A stretch of DNA of 64,000 bases from Bacillus sp. SM2101 (lineage in GTDB: Bacteria; Bacillota; Bacilli; Bacillales; SM2101). Positions 37,282 through 45,501 of the stretch are shown here, piece by piece; positions within the stretch are counted from its first letter, which is position 1; each line of letters starts with the position of its first letter. The translations under genes were made by a program, and so were the position numbers. The notes under the pieces are model-generated. The model ran no database searches. It had not been told where the DNA came from and worked only from the letters and a program-made list of their open reading frames with translations. Where the stretch lies: assembly GCF_018588585.1 (NCBI RefSeq), contig NZ_JAEUFG010000022.1:1-64000 (forward strand). Direction: 5' to 3'.

Positions 37282-38166
37282 TTAATTATTATTAAAAAAA
37301 TTATCTAATGATTTTTTCACCTTGGATAAGATTTGTTCATTATCCAATACTTCAGCAAATGAATAAGCTAGTTTTAATGATCTTTTGCACAGATTTTTTT
37401 CATTCAATTTCCAATGAATTTCAGCTTTTAAATGATAAAGATGATCTAAGTAATACATACTGAAGATATTTTTTGAATAAGATATACCTTTTAAGCAGAT
37501 AGTTAGTGATTTGTTATAGTCCTTAAATGCAAATAGTATTCTTGAGTAATTATATGTAATTCGGTTATACAATTTTCCGTAATTGATTTTCTCCATATTT
37601 TTTATTGATTCCATTATATCTTCATATATATTAATAGATTGCTTAATATCCCCTTGATTGAAAATAATATTTGCCTTTAAACTTTTGATTTCGATATCTA
37701 GATAATTATAAGAGTTTTCTGGTTGATCTATTAGTAGAACTTTGTTTATTATATTCAATGATTCATCAGGATTTTTATAGTAAAAATACATTATAATTGC
37801 TTTATAACGTAGAAAAACTCGAAGATTTTCTCCTGAGAAAAATATAGGGTTGTTTTCTTCTCTTTTAATAATTAGAGCTACATCCTCATAATCACTTTTA
37901 GCTAAGGATTTTTGAACCTCAATATTGAACTGTTCAATGTAATGGTTCTGATATAAAGTAACATCTCCCAGTAAACGATTAATATCCACATTTATTCTAT
38001 TAGCTATTTTCTCAACTATATATGTAGTGGGGTAGGTTGAGCCATGTTCAATGCGGCTTAAGTGAGCTTGAGAACATATCCCTTCACAAAGTTGTTTTTG
38101 TGTCATATTTAATATTTCTCTCTGCTCTTTAATCCTTAGACCGATTATCTTTTTTTTAGCTGCCAA
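37282..38166 (-). CDS. HTH plus TPR-like transcription regulator (PlcR/Rgg-like)
   Basis: A 294-residue protein on the minus strand. Residues about 10-65 form an Xre-type helix-turn-helix (IKEQREILNMTQKQLCEGIC...SRIEHGSTYPTTYIVEKIA). The remainder is a series of helix pairs like the TPR domain of PlcR/Rgg regulators that bind imported oligopeptides. The size is that of PlcR (about 285 residues). A TTG at 38166 follows GAGGAG on the minus strand and is preferred to the in-frame ATG at 38214. A small exported peptide is encoded divergently at 38328. Confidence 0.8.
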   Translation of the reverse strand: MAAKKKIIGLRIKEQREILNMTQKQLCEGICSQAHLSRIEHGSTYPTTYIVEKIANRINVDINRLLGDVTLYQNHYIEQFNIEVQKSLAKSDYEDVALIIKREENNPIFFSGENLRVFLRYKAIIMYFYYKNPDESLNIINKVLLIDQPENSYNYLDIEIKSLKANIIFNQGDIKQSINIYEDIMESIKNMEKINYGKLYNRITYNYSRILFAFKDYNKSLTICLKGISYSKNIFSMYYLDHLYHLKAEIHWKLNEKNLCKRSLKLAYSFAEVLDNEQILSKVKKSLDNFFNNN

Positions 38167-38327
38167 CAAAATCTCCTCGCAATATAAATATATTAATATA
38201 AAAAGGTGATTCATAGAGAATATGAAAGATATATGTATGTATATAAACTATACAGCAAGTGAGCGAAAAATCATAATATTAAAATATGGTTTAAAATGTT
38301 AATAATAAATATAAGAGGTGAATGAAG

Positions 38328-38483
38328 ATGAAAAATATTTTTAAATTGACTGTGTTAGGGCTTATATTAATTTCGAACAATGGAATTTCTGTTGCTAGTG
38401 ACGATCCTTGTTGCGGAGGTGGTACAACTGGCGAAAAACCACCTTATTCTATACTGATTGATCAAAATTTGAATAACATATAA
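38328..38483 (+). CDS. Small exported peptide, candidate quorum-sensing pro-peptide
   Basis: A 51-residue peptide: a signal-like hydrophobic N-terminus (KLTVLGLILISNNGISVA), then a short tail with CCGGGTTG and a C-terminus of SILIDQNLNNI. AAGAGGTG (38313-38320) precedes the ATG. Size, architecture and position beside a TPR regulator match PapR/PlcR-like pairs, in which the C-terminal segment is exported, processed and imported to bind the regulator. The pairing is an inference, since PapR normally lies downstream and not divergently. A bacteriocin-like peptide is the alternative, because of the Cys-Cys motif. Confidence 0.55.
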   Translation: MKNIFKLTVLGLILISNNGISVASDDPCCGGGTTGEKPPYSILIDQNLNNI

Positions 38484-38944
38484 TACTTTTTGGATTCAAT
38501 TTAATTATTCAATACATAATACCAACAGATTAACTCTCCCATCCCTAATAAAGGGGAAAACCGATTTACTACACTAAATCAGATGTTGTCAAAACTATTG
38601 ATAAATCAGAATTAAAGGAAGATAGCTATGTATCATAAGATCTACAAGCAGCTGAAGAAGCAGATCACAACCTTCTGAACCTTAAATTAGAATTAGAGTA
38701 ATTCGTATCTAAAGGTTCCAGAGGTCTTTTAGCTTTGAATATGTTTGAAAAACATCTAAATATTAACTTCCCAAGATTGATATTCTCAAGTATATAATTG
38801 GGCATTGTTAGGTACGTAAAATGGGAAGAAGAGGGTATTGGTGCTATTGGTGAATTTAATTGATTGATAGTGAAAGGCTAATGTTAGAAGCAAAAACAAA
38901 TGTTGCTATTTATGAAAATTTATTGTAGTATGAAAAATAATTTT
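38484..38944. other. Intergenic stretch with no intact gene
   Basis: About 460 bp with short broken frames on both strands and no clear ribosome site with a long frame. A stretch near 38590-38720 reads as if it once coded, but it is interrupted by stops. Nothing is assigned. Confidence 0.5.
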
Positions 38945-39196
38945 AAATTCAAAAAGCGCTGATAAGGACATGAGTTACTTTTTACGGTTTCCAGAGAGGG
39001 AAGAAATTCTGAAATCTTCCTAACGCAGGAAAGTATCTTACCACCTTTGAGCTGTATTGGGGAATCCAAGTATCCAATATCGTCTATGCTACGTTATAGC
39101 ACCAGAGCCATAAGATATCTTTTTATCTTATGGGAATTTGGGTGGAACCACGGGTATAACGCACTCGTCCCTTATTGAGGGATTAGTGCGTTTTTA
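38945..39196 (+). promoter_or_regulatory. T-box leader controlling the MFS gene
   Basis: GGGTGGAACCACGGG (39140-39154) is the T-box consensus. It is followed by a terminator with stem ACGCACT.../AGTGCGT and a U-run (39159-39196). Upstream is a long structured region with AGAGAGGGAAG and the conserved CACCTTTGAGCTG segment (about 39039-39051) that follows the specifier loop. The specifier codon cannot be read with confidence; CTT (Leu) and ACC (Thr) lie in the right area. Uncharged tRNA would cause antitermination and expression of the gene at 39222. An amino-acid-related transporter is therefore likely. Confidence 0.85.
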
Positions 39197-39221
39197 TATT
39201 TTCAAAGGAGGAGACACGGAT

Positions 39222-40484
39222 TTGTTTAAAGAACTACACTCAAATATTCGTATTAGAATTTATACTTCTTTCTTAAGTAGAGTTATAGGTGCGATGATTT
39301 TCCCATTTATGGCAATTTATTTTACTTTAAAGTTAAATGCTACCTATGCAGGGATTTTATTAATGATTCAAATTATCATCCAATTTATCTCAAGTCTTTA
39401 CGGTGGGTATTTTGCTGATACAATCGGTAGAAAAAAAATGATGGTTATCGGAGAATGGATGAAGGTATTTGCATTCCTTGGAATGATTATTGCGAACTCT
39501 CCTTGGATTACATCACCATGGATCACATTTCTAATGTTAGTGATTATGGGGATTTCTTCAGGTGTTGTAAACCCAGCAGCAGATGCAATGCTTATAGATG
39601 TTAGTACAAAAAAAACTAGAGCATTCATGTATTCTGTTAACTACTGGGCTGTGAATTTATCGATAATGTTAGGATTAATGATCGGAGGTCTCCTGTTTAA
39701 AAACTATTTTTTTGAACTATTAATCACTCTTTTTATTATATCTTTGATAACACTGTGGATGACAACTGTACTAATAAAAGAAACATACTCATCAAAAAAG
39801 AAACCTTTTGAAAATATTAAATTATACGGGCTAAAACCTATTATTCAAAGTTATAAAACTGTAATACGAGATATACCATTTGTACTATTTACACTAGGTG
39901 GCATTGCAATTTTTTCAATTGAATTTCAAAGGAACAACTTTATTTCAATCAGACTGGAAGAGGAAATTATACCTAAAGCAATCACATTATTCGGAAATAT
40001 ACAATTTTCATTAGACGGAGTAAAGCTTTTAAGTTTACTAGTAATTGAAAACACACTAATTATTGTCTTACTTACTAGTTTTGTATCAAAGTGGATCAAA
40101 AATAAATCTGAACAACCAATTATGTATTTTGGCTTTTTGTTATTTGGTCTTGGTTATGCCGTTCTTGCTTTTTCTAACCACATAATTGGGCTATTCGTTG
40201 CAGTCGTTGTTTTATCAATAGGGGAGCTCTTGTATGTTCCTACCAGACAGTCTCTTCTAGCTGATATTGTCGATGACAGTCGTAGAGGGGCTTATATGGC
40301 CTTTAATGGTTTTGTATTTCAAATTGGAAAATTATTTGGAGCGCTAGGAATTATTGTTGGTGAAGCTGTAGGAGGAATTAATATGGCAATTTTAATTGTA
40401 TTATTCTCCTTCATCGGTATAATATTTACACGATTAGCACTTGATAAGGTAGATAAATATGCGAAAGTAAAATCATTTACTTAG
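39222..40484 (+). CDS. T-box-controlled MFS transporter
   Basis: A 420-residue major facilitator with 12 likely helices; the loop 2-3 motif is present (GGYFADTIGRKKMMVIGEW). AAGGAGGAG (39206-39214) sets the start at TTG 39222; an upstream in-frame ATG at 39138 lies inside the T-box and is not used. The T-box implies control by an amino acid or its tRNA charge. The protein may import or export an amino acid or peptide. It lies between two quorum-sensing-like loci. Confidence 0.8.
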   Translation: MFKELHSNIRIRIYTSFLSRVIGAMIFPFMAIYFTLKLNATYAGILLMIQIIIQFISSLYGGYFADTIGRKKMMVIGEWMKVFAFLGMIIANSPWITSPWITFLMLVIMGISSGVVNPAADAMLIDVSTKKTRAFMYSVNYWAVNLSIMLGLMIGGLLFKNYFFELLITLFIISLITLWMTTVLIKETYSSKKKPFENIKLYGLKPIIQSYKTVIRDIPFVLFTLGGIAIFSIEFQRNNFISIRLEEEIIPKAITLFGNIQFSLDGVKLLSLLVIENTLIIVLLTSFVSKWIKNKSEQPIMYFGFLLFGLGYAVLAFSNHIIGLFVAVVVLSIGELLYVPTRQSLLADIVDDSRRGAYMAFNGFVFQIGKLFGALGIIVGEAVGGINMAILIVLFSFIGIIFTRLALDKVDKYAKVKSFT

Positions 40485-40518
40485 AGAACTCATATTTTAT
40501 CAATATATGGTCAGAAAA

Positions 40519-40560
40519 CCCCCACTATAACAAGACCTCTCGGTCTTGTTATAGTGGGGG
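40519..40560. terminator. Bidirectional terminator between convergent genes
   Basis: Nineteen-base perfect stem CCCCCACTATAACAAGACC/GGTCTTGTTATAGTGGGGG with a TCTC loop; T-run is on the minus strand. Confidence 0.8.
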
Positions 40561-40662
40561 TAGTTCAGGGATCTTCAATATTTAGACTTCCTTCATCGAC
40601 ATTATATATTTTATCCTTAGTAACTTACATAAACGACTTAACAAAATTTAGAATTACAACTT

Positions 40663-41964
40663 CTATTTGAGTAAAATAGAAAGACTTTTATATAGATGTA
40701 AAGCTTTTGCCGAATCATTGTTAATATAGTACTCAATAGCATCTTTATATAAAGAGATTTGTTCTTCTATTAGATTAAGATCTTTGTATAACTGCAAAGA
40801 CTTATCGAAATAATTCATTTTTTCCGATTCTTCATTCTTGCTATTTATTAATATAAAATTGAATTTAATATGATAAAAAGTGGCTAATTGTTGTTTTGTG
40901 AAAACATTTAATTTTTCTTCCAAATATATGAATACCTTTTCAATTTCTTCAAAATTGTTCACGAGTATTAGAGTTTTTAAATAGTTTATATAGGCCGAAA
41001 TTTCTAATTGTTCTTTTCCAACGCTCTTGTAGATGCTAATTGCTTCTTTGATATAAGTAAGGGCTAAATCTAAGTCTTCTAATTCTCTCATTAAGACAGA
41101 TAAATTGGTTAAAGCAGCAGCTTTTATATTCAAATCAGCTTTTATATTAGAAATACTTAAAGCTTTTTGATAAAAAAATTCAGACTTTTTGTGCCTTTTA
41201 ATCCTTTTAAAACATACCCCTAAGGTTAAAAAAATATCTGAAGCTTTATACATTAAATCTGATGAAACATTTAATCTTTCAGCTTCATTTAGATAGTATA
41301 TTGCACTTGTATATTCTTTTAAATGAGTATATAGTACACCTAAATTTAAATTTGTATTTATTTTATGCTTTACATTTGAGGGATATTTAAATGATAAGCT
41401 TAATGATTTAATGAATAGATTTAAAGCTTCTTCATGTTTGTTTAAATGAAAACAAATTATTCCTTTTAAATTAAATACTTTGATAAGTTCACTATCTTCA
41501 AATTTCAAAATATCTATGGATTCATCTATAAATTTTTGAGCAAGCTTAATATTTCTTTCTTCCCACAATAGGAAAGCTTTTAAGTATAAGTACCTTCCGT
41601 GATTTATTTGGTTATACGAAGTAGTATAACTTTCCTCATATTTATCCAATAGTTTTTTTGCATGTTTGAATTCTCGTTCCTCTATTTTTAATTCTATGTA
41701 ATCTAAAGTGGTGGTGTTATTCGTCTGATCTATTTTATTGTTAGGTATTGAACCTACATTATCTACAGTATCCATTAAGTCAGCAATACTACTATTTAGC
41801 TTTTGGGCAATTTGACTTAGTGTTTCTATTGATGGGATGGCTAATCCTCTCTCTAATCTACTAAGAAATCCTCTTGTTATAATTCCATCTGCTAACTCTT
41901 CTTGTGTCATATTATTTGATATTCTTAATTCTTTAATCTTTAGTCCAATTCTTTGATTGTCCAT
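40663..41964 (-). CDS. HTH plus TPR regulator, NprR-like
   Basis: A 433-residue regulator. Residues about 1-65 hold an Xre-type HTH (IKELRISNNMTQEELADGII...SRLERGLAIPSIETLSQIA). About 90-430 hold several TPR units (for example NLGVLYTHLKEYTSAIYYLNEAE and NLSVLMRELEDLDLALTYIKEAI). The length and design match NprR, a peptide-controlled regulator in the Bacillus cereus group (423 residues). AAAGGAG on the minus strand points to ATG 41964 and not the upstream ATG at 42003. It lies directly ahead of the thioamide RiPP cluster and is divergent from the peptide at 42480, so it is the likely cluster regulator. Confidence 0.85.
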   Translation of the reverse strand: MDNQRIGLKIKELRISNNMTQEELADGIITRGFLSRLERGLAIPSIETLSQIAQKLNSSIADLMDTVDNVGSIPNNKIDQTNNTTTLDYIELKIEEREFKHAKKLLDKYEESYTTSYNQINHGRYLYLKAFLLWEERNIKLAQKFIDESIDILKFEDSELIKVFNLKGIICFHLNKHEEALNLFIKSLSLSFKYPSNVKHKINTNLNLGVLYTHLKEYTSAIYYLNEAERLNVSSDLMYKASDIFLTLGVCFKRIKRHKKSEFFYQKALSISNIKADLNIKAAALTNLSVLMRELEDLDLALTYIKEAISIYKSVGKEQLEISAYINYLKTLILVNNFEEIEKVFIYLEEKLNVFTKQQLATFYHIKFNFILINSKNEESEKMNYFDKSLQLYKDLNLIEEQISLYKDAIEYYINNDSAKALHLYKSLSILLK

Positions 41965-42003
41965 TATCGAAAACTCCTTTGACTTTAATTCTTTATCTTT
42001 CAT

Positions 42004-42479
42004 CGTATGTAAAAATCTAGAAAAATCCGCCAGAAAAATTATATAACCAGTCCGTTAATATCCTATATCAAATATACAAAACATTATCCAGGAGTTGAAG
42101 ATAAAGAAGTTTTGTTGAATACACATACTTTTTTATAAACATATTTACATTCTAACAATTCCTAGCAGAATAAATTATCTTTGTTTACTGAAAGCAGGCC
42201 TTTTGTTCCTGGTGTTTTTATGATTTTCTTTTTTATTCTAAACAGAGTAATTATATAAGTAAATCGAATAACTTACAATTATGCCACTATTACTTAATGC
42301 TTGAATCATGGAGGGTTTATAAAACTAACTAACATTTGTGATTTTATTAAATGACTTAAATAGGAAAAATATATCACTATTTACTAATTACTATTGACAA
42401 ATAGCAACATATTATGCAAAAATGTTTTTATTAGTAACTATTTGAGTACTAATAATAACAAAAAATGAGGTATTAATAT
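42004..42479. other. Divergent control region of the RiPP cluster
   Basis: About 475 bp between the NprR-like regulator and the small peptide gene. No ORF is supported. It is AT-rich and should hold the divergent promoters; one TTGACA lies at 42393-42398, but no well-spaced -10 could be paired with it. Confidence 0.5.
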
Positions 42480-42599
42480 ATGAAAAAGTTAATTTTCTTA
42501 TGTTGCTTAATTATTTTATTATCTGTTTTCACAACATCAATGACTGAAAATAAAGCATTTGGAGAAGATGAAATCCTACCATGGTCTATTAAAGCTTAA
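42480..42599 (+). CDS. Small exported peptide, candidate signal peptide for the NprR-like regulator
   Basis: A 39-residue peptide with a hydrophobic N-terminus (KKLIFLCCLIILLSVFTT) and a short C-terminal tail, ENKAFGEDEILPWSIKA. ATGAGG (42465-42470) lies 9 bp before the ATG. Phr, NprX and PapR pro-peptides are about 40-50 residues, exported and processed to a 5-8-residue C-terminal or near-C-terminal signal. Something like ILPWSIKA could be the signal here, but the processing site is a guess. It is encoded divergently from the HTH-TPR gene, 184 bp ahead of the biosynthetic operon. Confidence 0.6.
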   Translation: MKKLIFLCCLIILLSVFTTSMTENKAFGEDEILPWSIKA

Positions 42600-42782
42600 A
42601 GAGTTTACGCTTAATGAACAGGCTTAGTTCCTTTGTATAGATAAAATTCTTTGAGAGTAATTATAGAAAATGTTATTGGACATAAACTTTTCAAAGAGAG
42701 AATGCGGTGAAAACATCTTATCAATTTAAAGTTACTATAAGTAACATTTGATTATCTATCAAGTTAAGTAAGGATGATATAT

Positions 42783-43052
42783 ATGAATGTTAAAGTGAAA
42801 TTTTCAGGAGCTCTTGCTGGACAGTCATCCTCTATAGTATGGGAAGTATCAGAAGGAAACTTACAGAACGTGATGACTGAATTAAAAGTTAAAAATCTTA
42901 AACTGTACAATAAAATCACTGATGGTAACGATAACATAAAAGCATTTGTTGGTGTGTACTTAAATGGCTCTAAAGTAGAAGGTGAATTTCAAAATATTAG
43001 GATAGAACCGAATGATGAAGTTCTATTTATTGGAAGTGTAGCAGGGGGTTGA
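42783..43052 (+). CDS. MoaD/ThiS-like ubiquitin-fold sulfur carrier
   Basis: An 89-residue beta-grasp protein. It ends in DEVLFIGSVAGG; the C-terminal Gly-Gly is the site of adenylation and thiocarboxylate formation in the MoaD/ThiS family. The ATG at 42783 is preferred to the in-frame ATG at 42774 because AAGGATG overlaps the latter. It is 6 bp ahead of the YcaO gene. A MoaD carrier, an E1 with rhodanese (45502) and a YcaO-TfuA pair together suggest that the carrier is the sulfur donor for thioamide formation, and not part of molybdopterin or thiamine synthesis, whose genes are absent. Confidence 0.85.
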   Translation: MNVKVKFSGALAGQSSSIVWEVSEGNLQNVMTELKVKNLKLYNKITDGNDNIKAFVGVYLNGSKVEGEFQNIRIEPNDEVLFIGSVAGG

Positions 43053-43058
43053 TCCACT

Positions 43059-44342
43059 ATGGCTGATATAAAGGGAATATTATTTGGTGACACTAGAAAA
43101 TACAATAACTTTGGTACTCATAGGGTCATGTCACCTAATGAAACACTAGAAAAAATCAAAGATATCGTACCTAAAGTTGGTATTACCAGAATTGCAGATT
43201 TGACAGGGTTGGACCGGTTAGGCGTACCTGTATTTTCCGCGACTGTACCTGACGATCGTTGTGCTATTTCTGTAAATAATGGAAAGGGTACTACGATGGA
43301 AGCTGCTAAAGTAGGAGCAATGATGGAGACTATCGAAAGATTCTGTGCTGAAAACGTTGAATTACCAATTATCACAGGAACTTTTGATGAGCTTTCAAAA
43401 GATAAGCACCTATTAGATCCCTATTCTGTTGCTAGTTATATAGATTTGGAAAAAAACTTACATATTGAACAATTTGATTGGGTACCTTCTATTGAAATTT
43501 TTTCGGGAGAAAGAATTTATGTGCCAGGAAATTTAGTTGGTATCCCATGGGAAGGAAACGGTAAAGGCATCTGGATTGAAAGTACAAACGGACTTGGAAG
43601 CGGTAATGTTATTGAAGAGGCTATTTGTCATGCTTTAAATGAATTAATTGAACGAGATGCCCATACGTTAGCTGTTTTAAAAGCAAGGATTAAACCAAAT
43701 CTTTCAAGCATTATAGAAGGAAGTCCCTTAGTTGCAAGTGATCCAACTGGTTTCGATATCTTAGATATAAATTCTATCCCAGAACATCTACTCGAAATTT
43801 CAAAGAAAATAGAGAGTGAAGGGGTAAGGTTGATCATCAGAGATATAACTTCAAATATAGGTATTCCTACCTTTTCAGCTGCTCTTGTAGAAGAGAATTG
43901 GGAAGGTAACTATTATTGCCACGGTGGAGTGGGTACTCATCCAGATTCCACAATAGCTTTAGAAAGAGCAATTACAGAAGCAGCGCAATCTAGATTGACT
44001 GATTTCCAAGGTACTAGGGAAGATATGTCTGAACAAGCACCGAGTCAAAAACCAAGTGATTTATCTTTTATGACTTCAGATCGAGGGAATGTAAAATCAT
44101 TTAATGAATGCATCTCTTATAAAAATAAAACTGTTGAAGAAGATATCCGTTGTATTTTAGACAGACTATGGGATGTTGGAGTACAGAGAGTGTTTATGGC
44201 TGATCTAACTAAAGGTGATATAGGTATTCCTGTAGTTAGGGTCTTAATACCACAGTTAGAAAATTGGGTTCTTAATCACTTTGATATTAAAGGATGTGTT
44301 CTAGGTGAACGAGGAAGACAAGTACTCGAACTTAATAAATGA
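43059..44342 (+). CDS. YcaO cyclodehydratase-family enzyme (TfuA-associated)
   Basis: A 427-residue YcaO protein. The typical ATP-binding signatures are present: NNGKGTTMEAAKVGAMMETIERF (about residues 69-91), NELIERDAHTLAV, and HPDSTIALERAITEAAQSRL (about 295-314). The late DLTKGDIGIPVVRVLIP motif is also typical. YcaO enzymes activate backbone amides with ATP. With TfuA they are known to replace the amide oxygen with sulfur (thioamide), as in methyl-CoM reductase and thioamitides. The C-terminus lacks the PxPxP ending of azoline cyclodehydratases. It overlaps TfuA by 38 bp. Confidence 0.92.
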   Translation: MADIKGILFGDTRKYNNFGTHRVMSPNETLEKIKDIVPKVGITRIADLTGLDRLGVPVFSATVPDDRCAISVNNGKGTTMEAAKVGAMMETIERFCAENVELPIITGTFDELSKDKHLLDPYSVASYIDLEKNLHIEQFDWVPSIEIFSGERIYVPGNLVGIPWEGNGKGIWIESTNGLGSGNVIEEAICHALNELIERDAHTLAVLKARIKPNLSSIIEGSPLVASDPTGFDILDINSIPEHLLEISKKIESEGVRLIIRDITSNIGIPTFSAALVEENWEGNYYCHGGVGTHPDSTIALERAITEAAQSRLTDFQGTREDMSEQAPSQKPSDLSFMTSDRGNVKSFNECISYKNKTVEEDIRCILDRLWDVGVQRVFMADLTKGDIGIPVVRVLIPQLENWVLNHFDIKGCVLGERGRQVLELNK

Positions 44343-45012
44343 TATTTGGGTATATACAGGACCTTCCCTATCTATGGAAGAGGCCAAAGTTATAGCACCT
44401 AATATAACTATTTTACCACCTGCGAAACGTGGAGATTTCGTTTTTCCATCCGATTCTATTAGACCAAAGATAATTGTTCTTATAGATGGAGCATTTCTAA
44501 ATACTTTAACAGTTTCTCCAAGGGAAATTTTAAATTTATTAAAACAAGGTATCAAGGTGATAGGTGCATCTAGTTTAGGAGCAATTCGTGCAACTGAATT
44601 AAGAAGTTTTGGGATGATAGGAGTCGGAAGGGTCTTTGAAATGTATCGAGATGAAATAATCATAGCAGATGATGAAGTAGCTATGTCTATGGATCCAATT
44701 ACCGGATCTGCAATGTCTGAACCTCTTGTTCATTTTAGAATAATTATAGAAAAGGCAAAAGAAATAGGCTTATTAAATGTAAAAGATTCAGAAGAATTGT
44801 TTCATAAGATCCAACAGCTTTATTTTACTGAACGAACGTTAGCTATGTTCTATCAATTTGCTTCAGACTGTCTATCTATAGAAAAATACAATAGCTTGCT
44901 CAACATGATTGAAAATTTCGATTATAGGATTAAAAGATTAGATGCAATTAAAGCTATAGAAAAAGCTTATGAAATTGTAAATGAAGAGAAAAGAGAAAAT
45001 GTTAACACTTGA
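44305..45012 (+). CDS. TfuA-like partner of YcaO
   Basis: A 235-residue TfuA-core protein. The conserved block reads KVIGASSLGAIRATELRSFG, then GVGRVFEMYRDEIIIADDEVAM (about residues 90-133). TfuA proteins cooperate with YcaO in backbone thioamidation; one proposed role is release or delivery of sulfide from a carrier. The GTG at 44305 lies inside the YcaO gene, with AAAGGATG at 44289-44296. Translational coupling ensures equal amounts. The precursor gene follows within 15 bp. Confidence 0.9.
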   Translation: MNEEDKYSNLINDIWVYTGPSLSMEEAKVIAPNITILPPAKRGDFVFPSDSIRPKIIVLIDGAFLNTLTVSPREILNLLKQGIKVIGASSLGAIRATELRSFGMIGVGRVFEMYRDEIIIADDEVAMSMDPITGSAMSEPLVHFRIIIEKAKEIGLLNVKDSEELFHKIQQLYFTERTLAMFYQFASDCLSIEKYNSLLNMIENFDYRIKRLDAIKAIEKAYEIVNEEKRENVNT

Positions 45013-45027
45013 AAGGAGGTGAACATC

Positions 45028-45426
45028 ATGAAGAAATATTCAATAAATGATTTCAAAAACGCAGTAGCAAATATATCAATCTCAGAAATGCGCACAGCAA
45101 CAGAAATTGATATGCCGCGTACTGCAACAGAAATTGATATGCCACGCATGGCAACAGAAATCGATATGCCGCGCATGGCAACGGAAATTGATATGCCACG
45201 CATGGCGACGGAAATCGATATGCCGCGCATGGCAACGGAAATCGATATGCCGCGCATGGCAACGGAAATCGATATGCCGCGCATGGCAACGGAAATCGAT
45301 ATGCCGCGCATGGCAACGGAAATCGATATGCCGCGCATGGCAACGGAAATCGATATGCCGCGCATGGCAACGGAAATCGATATGCCGCGCATGGCGACGG
45401 AAATCGATATGCCACGAGTGGGATAA
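45028..45426 (+). CDS. Multi-core RiPP precursor with twelve nonapeptide repeats
   Basis: A 132-residue peptide. Residues 1-22 form a leader (MKKYSINDFKNAVANISISE, then MR). Residues 23-130 are twelve 9-residue repeats: TATEIDMPR twice, then MATEIDMPR ten times, then VG. The start is ATG 45028 with GAAAGGAGGT (45011-45020); a GTG at 45019 overlaps that site. The 27-bp units at 45229-45390 are identical; edge units differ by a few silent changes, as expected of unequal crossing-over. Every unit, and the leader, ends in Arg, a plausible cleavage point. Each core has Thr, Glu and Asp and no Cys, Ser or Lys. It is the presumed substrate of the YcaO-TfuA pair. Confidence 0.93.
   Translation: MKKYSINDFKNAVANISISEMRTATEIDMPRTATEIDMPRMATEIDMPRMATEIDMPRMATEIDMPRMATEIDMPRMATEIDMPRMATEIDMPRMATEIDMPRMATEIDMPRMATEIDMPRMATEIDMPRVG
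45094..45417 (+). repeat. Twelve tandem 27-bp repeats encoding the cores
   Basis: Perfect 27-bp period with no indels. Units 6-11 are identical. Units 1-5 and 12 carry changes, including ACA/ACT for ATG in units 1 and 2. The repeats are more GC-rich than the flanks. The 27-nt period leaves several other frames open on both strands; these are shadows. Confidence 0.97.
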
Positions 45427-45436
45427 TTAATTCTAT

Positions 45437-45460
45437 CAAGAGTAGCTTAAGCTACTCTTG
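45437..45460 (+). terminator. Attenuator-like perfect palindrome after the precursor gene
   Basis: CAAGAGTAGCTT/AAGCTACTCTTG, a perfect 24-nt palindrome followed by ATTTTAATT. It lies 10 bp after the precursor stop. Partial termination here would make the precursor more abundant than the downstream enzymes. Confidence 0.75.
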
Positions 45461-45501
45461 ATTTTAATTAATTATAATATAAGAAAAGAAGGATGAGTAA
45501 T

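Noticed and set aside
38590-38760. Apparent coding fragments between the PlcR-like locus and the T-box
   Set aside because: Several in-frame stops and no ribosome site; no family recognised.
45094-45417. Possible CRISPR or non-coding tandem repeat
   Set aside because: The repeats abut with no spacers, the period is a multiple of three, and changes between units are mostly silent, so this is coding.
44967-45439. Long repetitive ORFs in other frames over the core repeats (44967-45392 minus, 45053-45439 minus, 45107-45430 plus)
   Set aside because: A 27-bp repeat unit without stop codons keeps several frames open. Only the 45028 frame has a ribosome site, a leader and a sensible operon position.
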